A DNA stretch of 64,000 nucleotides from Kingdonia uniflora (Eukaryota; Streptophyta; Magnoliopsida; Ranunculales; Circaeasteraceae), in contig JACGCM010000786.1 in the NCBI GenBank assembly GCA_014058105.1, positions 620,001 to 684,000 on the forward strand, written 5' to 3'. This document shows positions 57,237-64,000 of the stretch, piece after piece; the stretch's first letter is position 1, and each line of letters starts with the position of its first letter. The translations under genes were made by a program, and so were the position numbers. The notes beneath the pieces were generated by a model. That model worked only from the letters and a program-made list of their open reading frames with translations, had not been told where the DNA came from and did not search any database.

Positions 57237-59316
57237 CTAGTCCGGAGGCGGGGAGATCCACTGGGTAATCCACTCCTTCACGGATAGATTGACAAAAAGA
57301 TGGAGCAAACCTCCGAAGGACGTGCCGAACCAAATTGCCCGCGTGAAAGGACAGTAAAAGAGGATATGGTGCAGGGTTTCCGAGGGGGCCTCAAATAAGG
57401 GACAAGAGGAATCAATAAGGGTCAAACGTTATGCAAACTTGGCTCTACAAATGATCATATCTTGGAGATACTTCCAAATGAACATCTGGGCCCTTGGGTT
57501 GGCTTTATTGTGCCACAGTTTATGCAAGAAATGTGGGGGCCAATCCAGTTCCTCGATACGCCATGATTGCTGCAGGGGATCAATAAAATGGCTTACCAAT
57601 TTGGGGCCCAATTCTGTCTGAATGCCCGCTCGAGGGTTATGCTTCATCCCCACGGCCGAGGGAAGCCAATAGTCGTGCCATAAATTGATATGGGTCCCAG
57701 AACAAACTTGCCAACAGGAATTGGCCTAGACTGTACTGATCGCAGACTATACACTCCGCCACGTTCAAGATACATTCACTTTCTTTTTGGCCTGGAGAAT
57801 ATCACACTCAGGGAAATATTTAGCTTTTAGGATCTGACTTCACAATTCAGATGGTTTCTTATGAAGGCGTTAGACCTGTTTAGACAAATGGGCTAAATTT
57901 GTTGCCCTCGCCTTACGAATGCCCAGGCCCCCCTCCCATTTCAGCTGACAAATTTCCCTCCATTTCTTCAAGTACAAAGGTTTTCTCTTATCCTCCAATT
58001 TGTCCCAAGTCGCGTTGTAGGCCATTAATCTTCTTTCGAGTAGATTTTGGGAGGGTAAAACAAGACATCTGATGCGTAGGGAATGCCGAGGTGATAGATT
58101 AAATAAGGATGATACAACCGGCCTGGGACAGGAGCTTACCCCGCCAAGATTGCAACCGATTAGAAATTCTTTCTTCAATTCGTTGGAACGTTTGAACTTT
58201 TGAGCGATTAAAAAATAGGTTGGTCCCAAGGTACCGCTCATCAGGTTTCATGATCTTGACTTTAAGGAGGCACACAATAAGGTGATCGAGTCTATGATGA
58301 TGATTCTTACTAAAGAAGACGCCAGATTTGGCCAAATTGAATTGTTGGCCAATCGCTGCACATAAACTGTCGAGAATAGTTTTCATCTCCTAAGCTTCAG
58401 TAAGGTCGGCGTGGCAGAAAATGAGGCAGTCGTCAACAAACAATAGATGAGAGACAGAGGGTACTCCTCGAGATGCTTTGATCCCATGAATCTGATGGGC
58501 CAACTCCTTAACCCGTAACGCTCACGAGAGACCTTACTTTAGGATAATAAAGAGGAAGGGGGAAAGAGGGTCCCCCTGTCAAAGGCCTCAGGTAGGGGCC
58601 AGAAAACCATGTGAGGACCCATTGAGGAGGACAAAATAACAAACCCTAAAAATGTACTATTCAATCCAGTGACACCATTTATCATCGAAGCCAAGTGTCG
58701 CCATGGTTTGGATCAAAGTACTCCATTCAATACAGTCGTAGGCTTTAAACATATCCAGTTTAATTCCCATAAGGCTGAACTGACCTTTCTTCCCCTTCAT
58801 GGTATGAATAAGTTCATGTGCCACTAGCACATTATCGAAGATTTGACGCCCATTGACAAACGCCCGCTGGAACGAGGAAATAAGTCTATTAAGAAAAAGT
58901 ATAAGATGGGTAGAGAGAATCTTCAAAATAATCTTATAGGTCACATTGCACAAACTGATCGAACGGAAGTTACTAGGAGATGCCTTAGATGCGTTCTTCG
59001 GGATCATCACCACATGCGTAGCATTGATGTGTTTGGGCATGAAACCCGAGGTGAAGAAAGTAGTGACCAAATTGCATATATCCGGACTAGGAGCTTTATG
59101 AGGGCCAATACTATTGAGGGCCGCCTAAATCTCCTCTGGAGTTACCTTCGCCAACAAAGCTTAGTTGTCCTCCAAGGTAATACACGGTCTAAAGTTGGCA
59201 AGGAATTCAGGGACGCCAGTCGGGTTAGAGGTTTCGTAATTATGAGCCATGTCCCTCAAAAAGATTTGCCCGATCTCCGTAGCTTCCAAACTCCAAAAGC
59301 CATTGTCATTTTTTAG
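57237..59316 (-). mobile_element. L1-like LINE ORF2 remnant
   Basis: Reading the minus strand from 59316: an entry region with PEEI and APSPD motifs, then RT (HVVMIPKNASKASPSNFRSI, FVNGRQIFDNVLVAHELIH, LDMFKAYDCIEW) at 58657-59070, decayed RT palm and thumb (FNLAKSGVFFSKN at about 58300), then ISNRLQSWRGKLLSQAG, WDKLEDKRKP, and finally a zf-RVT zinc-binding motif (LHHILFYCPFTRAIW) at about 57330-57380. Frames change many times. Endonuclease and 3' poly-A end are not recognised. Dead element. Confidence 0.9.
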
Positions 59317-59350
59317 CCAATCTATGAAATTCTTTTTCCGCTGAGAGAGG

Positions 59351-59575
59351 GTTTACATAAGGTGCATAAGGTTTTTGACGCCATAACATCTCTTCCTTAA
59401 ATTGGAGCTCTTCCTTAAAAAATTACATCTGGCGCATAAGGTTTATGAACCCGACATTTTAAAAAAGAAAAGAAATAGTGGGGCGCATAAGGCTTATGCT
59501 CCTGTGAACGAAATGTTTGGGGCGCATAAGGTCAAGAATGAAATGTTTAGGGCACATAAACCTTATGCCCCCTAC
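59351..59575. repeat. Cluster of GCGCATAAGG motifs
   Basis: GGCGCATAAGGTTTATG and variants occur about six times, mostly direct, once inverted (CATAAACCTTATGCCCC at about 59555). Spacing is irregular (about 20-60 bp). Confidence 0.7.
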
Positions 59576-59580
59576 GGTAA

Positions 59581-60762
59581 ACTCAAAATTTAAGCACCAG
59601 GTTTAAAATTCACAAAATGGTGTCATTATTGGGTTTATCTAATTCTTGTCACAGGTACATTTGGTGTAAGAGCTAATTTCGAGCTATTTTGAGATACTAT
59701 GAATTTAGGCCATTACAGGTTCATAAACTCTAGATAGATTTATTCATTTAATACAAACAGTGGTATTTATAGCAAATAATATGACTTGTAATTTAAGTCA
59801 TATTATAGATGGTTTATCTATATCAAGAAGCAAAACCAATATGTAATTCATGTCTTATCAGGACTCAAAGACAGAGCGACGGACTAGGAATTAGTTAAAA
59901 CACTTTCTACTACTAATTACATGTACCTAATTAATTGCTTTAAAAGGAGAGTTTATAATAACATATGTAACTTTGGTTCACCAACTCCATTTTGGTGATT
60001 CTTACTCCTTTGATGATAAAACCAAAATGGGGTTTTGATTTAGAGCAATGGGTTTCCACTTAACTCCATCTCTTGAGATTTTGGGTATTATTTTGCTTTG
60101 CTTATCTCGGTTTTTCTTATGTTGTTGTTTCTTTGCTCTTCAATTGAAATCACATCGTGTTACTTATTAAACTTGTATATTTTCTGCTAGATATTTTATA
60201 ATATTTGTTTGTCGCTTTGAATTAATGTGTGCAACGTTGGAGCAATTGATTTGTGTCTTTTTTTCGAAGAGGCACAACCAATAGACACGATTGGTCTATA
60301 TATTGAGACTCCTACTCAACCCAACAAAAGCAAAAAAATCGTATCTCTATCTTGCTCTCTTGGCATTATCTGTTCTAATTTTCACAAAATATTATTTAGT
60401 TGGATTGAGACGTTCACATCTCGAACCCAACAATCTCTATTGTATCCTGATAGAGAAGTTTCATTTTCATTCCACTGTGTTCTCGTGGTTCATGCCGAAA
60501 GGGATGAAAAATCTCTTAAAAGGCAATGGTTCATTGTGTCTTGAATTATTCGTATCATTCAATTCGTTAAGTCTTCCTCTGATTTACCAACATTTTTAGC
60601 CTCATATCTTCTAGGGGTGGGCTGGCTCATAAGTGTAAGAGCATTTCCAGAAAGCTTGAATTATTTATTGCTCAATGCTTGATTTTTTCAAGCATTTGAG
60701 ATATTTCTTCCAACAAGGCTTAATAATTTAATGTTATTTATTATTAAGGAAAGTAATGCCAA
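59581..60762. other. Intergenic
   Basis: About 59980-60140 resembles the NLR 5' flank at 57060-57165. A GAGCATTTCCAG motif at 60644 looks like a MITE terminus whose other end may lie beyond the Copia insertion. The frames at 60227-60599 have no recognisable motif. Confidence 0.4.
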
Positions 60763-61000
60763 TGTTGGTAATAACATCTCAATGTCTTTAATCAAGGGAA
60801 GAAGATTATAATTAAAGATTTGATCTTTGCTAAATATTCTGTGCATATATTTGCACTCTATATTTGTAAACATATCTAAAGAGATCTAGGTATAGCATCT
60901 ATAAATAAAATATTGTTCTTGGTGTTTTTGTATTTGAGAAAGACACACCAATCATATCTTCTCTCTTTCATAATTTGACTAAGGTTTGTTAAACCTGTTT
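60763..61000 (+). repeat. 5' LTR of copia C (about 238 bp)
   Basis: Begins TGTTGGTAATAACATC and ends just before the primer-binding site. CTATAAATAAA at about 60899 is a good TATA box. The outer boundary is inferred from the TGTTGG motif only. Confidence 0.65.
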
Positions 61001-61001
61001 A

Positions 61002-61014
61002 TGGTGTCAGAATG
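61002..61014 (+). other. Primer-binding site of copia C
   Basis: TGGTGTCAGAATG, a slightly mutated form of TGGTATCAGAGC, complementary to initiator tRNA-Met. Confidence 0.75.
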
Positions 61015-61030
61015 TAAGGTTAATACTACA

Positions 61031-61916
61031 ATGGCTCCTACAAATCTAGAAGGCGTTCGTTCCACAAACTCAATTTTTTCGACTCCTATATATTACGTTT
61101 AACACGATAGTGCACATGTCAGTTAAACTCGAGGCGAACAACTATCGTTTATGGCGAAATCAGTTCATCCCTCTCTTGACTTGTCAAGACCTCTTTGGCT
61201 ACGTAGATGGATCCGTAGCTCCTCCTCCAGAAACAATGGTGGATAATGATAATAAGGAGGTTGAAAATCCAGATTTTAAATCCTAGAAAATATGTGATCG
61301 GCTTGTTCTAAGCTTGATCAATTCTTCGCTTAGCGAGGAAGCTATGAGCGAGGTGTTGGGTATTACCACCTCATGGAAAATGCTTGATGAGACTTTTTCA
61401 CAAAAGTCCAAGACAAGGGAAATTTAGTTAAAAGGTGAGCTTCAAACGATGAAGAAAGGTTCTAAGACCGTTGGTGAATTTGCTCGAAAGTTCAAGAGCG
61501 CTTGTGAACAACTTGCAGCGATGGGATGCCACGTTCCTGAAACGGACAAAGTTTATTAGTTCTTAAGAGGTTTGGGATCTGACTATTCCATTTTTTCTAT
61601 TTCATTAATGTCACTAACTCCATTGTCTCCTCTTAGAGAAGTTCTCCCAAAGGCAGTAAGCCATGATTTATTTATCAAATTACTTAATGATCAATCAATG
61701 CATGATGTGGCATTTACCGCTCAACGGGGTGGAGGTCGTTCAGGACGCGGAGGTCGTTATAATAGAGGCAGATTTGGGCGTGGAGGAGGTCGAAATAATT
61801 TATCTCAACCTAACAGTTATGGTTATCGTAACCATTATAATCGTGGTAGCTTTACGGAAGGATCTCGGTTTACATCAAATGAGAGACATCGTACACCACT
61901 CTCTAATAACCAATGA
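61031..61916 (+). pseudogene. Copia C gag with stops
   Basis: Starts at about 61031 (MAPTNLEGV) and includes VKLEANNYRLWRNQFIPLL, the UBN2-type Gag motif, later LQTMKKGSKTVGEFARKFK, and an Arg/Gly-rich stretch (GGRSGRGGRYNRGRFGRGGG). In-frame stops: one at about 61100 before VKLE, TAG at 61284-61286, 61435-61437 and 61557-61559 (likely former Trp codons), and TGA at 61914. Confidence 0.85.
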
Positions 61917-61949
61917 ACCGGTTTACAAAATATCTTCACTTCCGGTGTA

Positions 61950-64000
61950 GTGTGTCATCTTTGTGGTAAAAGTGGCCACTTGTATGCTAATTGCAATGAA
62001 AGATTCAACCACGCTTATCTGGCAACAAACTTATCACAAGCATTTTCCTCTTTTACCGTCAATGATCCTGATTGGTATCCCGATAGTGGAGCAACATCCC
62101 ATATCACTAATGATGTAGGTAAACTCAATCACATTACTCCTTACTTTGGTTGCGACAAGGTGATGGTCAGAAACGGATCATCTTTACCTATTATACATAC
62201 TGGTTCAATCACTTTCCATACTTCTTATAGTTCATTTTCTTTGCAAGATGTTTTACTTGTTCCTTCTATTACGAAAAGTTTACTTTGAGTGAGTAAAGCC
62301 ACTTCTGACAATAATTGTTCTATCACTTTTACTCCTTCTAATATTACCCTACAAAATCTTCACAGGGAAGGTGTTGGGAACCGGTAAGCGCAAAGGAAGC
62401 CTATATACTTTGAGTCATGAACCACAAACCTTTATTAGCTTTTTGGAAGACAAACGTATGAAAGTCACTTCAGATGTTTGGCATAATCGATTAGGCCATT
62501 CATCATCTAAGATTGTTGAATCATTAAATAAAAAAGGCATTATTTGTTTGGACCATTCTCATTTTCAGTCCAGTCATACCGTTTATCATAGTTGTCAACT
62601 TGGAAAGAGTCATCGACTCCCTTTTAGTATTAATTTAAAACATAACACTTTTCCTTTGCAAATGATGCATTGTGATTTATGGGGTCCATCCCCAACTTTA
62701 TCTACTCACAGCTTTCGCTATTATGTAGTATTCATTGATGATTACTCACGTTTCACGTGGTTTTATCAGTTAAAACTCAAATCCAATTTTTTCGACGCAT
62801 TTATTCGTTATCAAAAGTTAGTCGAAAATCAGTTTAATACCGCTATCAAATCTTTTCAATGCGATGGAGGTACGAAATTTATGGAATCAAAATTTTCTAA
62901 CCATCTATCTATGTGCGGCATCGAAAAACGTGTTTCATGTCCATACACACAAGCCCAAAATGGTCGAGCAGAATGAAAACATCGTCATATAACCGAAACA
63001 GGTCTTACTCTTCTTTTCCATGCTCGCGTACCCTCTTCTTTTTGGGTTGAGGCTTTCTCCACAACAACTCATATCATCAACCGTCTTCCAACACCGGTTC
63101 TCCAACACGCTTCATCGTATGCAATTTTGTATGGTAAGGAACCCTCTTACTCTATGTTTCGTACCTTTGGATGTCTATGTTACCCATACCTTCGTGATTA
63201 TGCTCCGCATAAACTAGCACCTAAAAGTGCACCTTACATATTTATGGGATATAGTCCTATTCATAAAGGTTTTCGATGTCTTAATCCTGAAACTAAGCAT
63301 GTTTACATATCAAGGCATGTTATTTTTTATGAAACTAACTTTTCGTTCGCATGCACGTTTCCTTCACCTCTTGCTTCTTTAAAAGATTATGCCACATTTA
63401 TTGAACCATATGATTCACCTTACTTGTCGCAATCCGAGTCGGATAATATTTTACCTGCTAGTTCAACATCCAAGCAACCTAGACAATCTGTTACATGTAC
63501 TAATGATGATGAACCTCAAATTCTTTCTCATATTTCACCACCATGTACAGTAGCTGAAACTCCAATCGGTACTACTTCACCTTTATCCGTATTACCTGAC
63601 GAACATATCCCAATGCTTGCATCTCCTCATCAAATTTTTCCTATAAGACATACACAACAATTGAATGAGCCTTTAGCCAGTTCAAATACTCATCCTTCTC
63701 GTGTAGCATCTCAAATCATCTCACATCCCATGGTTACAAGAGGAAAAGATGGAATTTTTAAACCAAAATCTTTTCATACGTCCACATCCCATCCAATATG
63801 CGAGTCTTATCCAAAATCCACCTTTTTTGCTGCTTTGATCGCTCTTAAAGAACCCCGTGGTTTTAAGTCTGCTTCAAAACATCCTGAGAAGATTACAGCA
63901 ATGGATGATGAGATACAAGCCTTACAACATAACAAAACTTGGTCCCTTGTACGCCGCACGCCTAATATGAACGTTGTTGGATGCCGTTGGGTATTTAAAA
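61950..64000 (+). pseudogene. Copia C pol: zinc knuckle, protease, integrase, start of RT
   Basis: Zinc knuckle CHLCGKSGHLYANC (from 61953), protease-like DSGATSHIT (about 62080), a stop at 62286, GAG-pre-integrase (VWHNRLGHSS), integrase with Asp in MMHCDLWGP and QCDGGTKF and Glu in NGRAE (about 62970), immediately followed by a TGA where KHRHI should continue from an Arg. From 62977 to 64000 the frame stays open (FGCLCYPYLR, PMVTRGKDGI, and the RT start TWSLVRRTPN..VVGCRWVFK). Confidence 0.9.

Larger units (their letters stand above)
60763..64000 (+). mobile_element. Ty1/Copia retrotransposon (copia C), 5' part, continues past the window
   Basis: 5' LTR about 60763-61000, primer-binding site just after it, then gag, zinc knuckle, protease, integrase and the start of RT at 64000. 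The 3' half is outside the window. Confidence 0.9.

Noticed and set aside
58843..59316. 157-residue plus-strand frame
   Set aside because: Antisense shadow of the LINE reverse transcriptase on the minus strand.
63020..63217. 65-residue frame in copia C
   Set aside because: Out of frame with the integrase coding sequence that continues openly from 62977 to 64000.
1..64000. CRISPR arrays, bacterial operons, tRNA or rRNA genes
   Set aside because: None seen; the repeats are eukaryotic transposon structures and no cloverleaf or rRNA-like sequence was recognised by eye.

Overview
The window looks like nuclear DNA of a dicot-type flowering plant. It is AT-rich, its genes have introns, and it carries CC-type NLR resistance-gene sequence, an F-box/FBA family, an LRR receptor-like protein, a CYP96-like P450 and a gamma-tocopherol-methyltransferase-like enzyme, all embedded in Copia, Gypsy, LINE, PIF/Harbinger and hAT-like elements. 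I cannot name the species. Only two genes look intact: the P450 (18240-19745, +) and a one-exon NLR that lacks its nucleotide-binding core (54431-56884, -). Nearly everything else is broken, truncated or transposon-derived.

Layout. 1-7478: an NLR LRR fragment cut by a Copia element (copia A), which itself carries an inverted PPT-LTR-leader segment inside gag. 7479-15089: a dispersed repeat, a copper-ATPase (HMA5-like) pseudogene, the C-terminal end of a receptor-like protein, possible Helitron remnants and a solo LTR. 15090-17816: a Harbinger-like element with hybrid content. 17817-19745: promoter and P450. 21227-23927: two decayed F-box paralogues. 24783-26192: a Copia tail joined to a truncated LTR. 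26193-27665: a second copy of the P450 promoter block, now driving the first two exons of a methyltransferase. 27907-29620: an 830-bp-arm palindrome made from an NB-ARC gene fragment. 29621-41756: mostly non-coding, with a 588-bp tandem duplication and an hAT-like element with 8-bp target duplications. 41757-53640: a repeat carrying a 1.09-kb TIR element, then a Harbinger element whose transposase is split by a Gypsy element with a perfect 5-bp target duplication, then a LINE fragment. 54431-56884: the NLR. 57237-59316: LINE remnant. 60763-64000: a further Copia element running off the window.

The most notable points are: (1) the P450 and the methyltransferase fragment, unrelated enzymes about 8.7 kb apart, share one duplicated promoter/5'UTR block, which suggests promoter sharing in a possible specialised-metabolism locus; (2) directly downstream of the second promoter copy lies a near-perfect inverted repeat of NB-ARC sequence, which read-through transcription would fold into a long hairpin and possibly turn into NLR-directed small RNAs; (3) the NLR at 54-57 kb has a coiled-coil and LRRs but no P-loop/kinase-2/GLPL region. 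All functional statements are read from sequence by eye; no database search was run.
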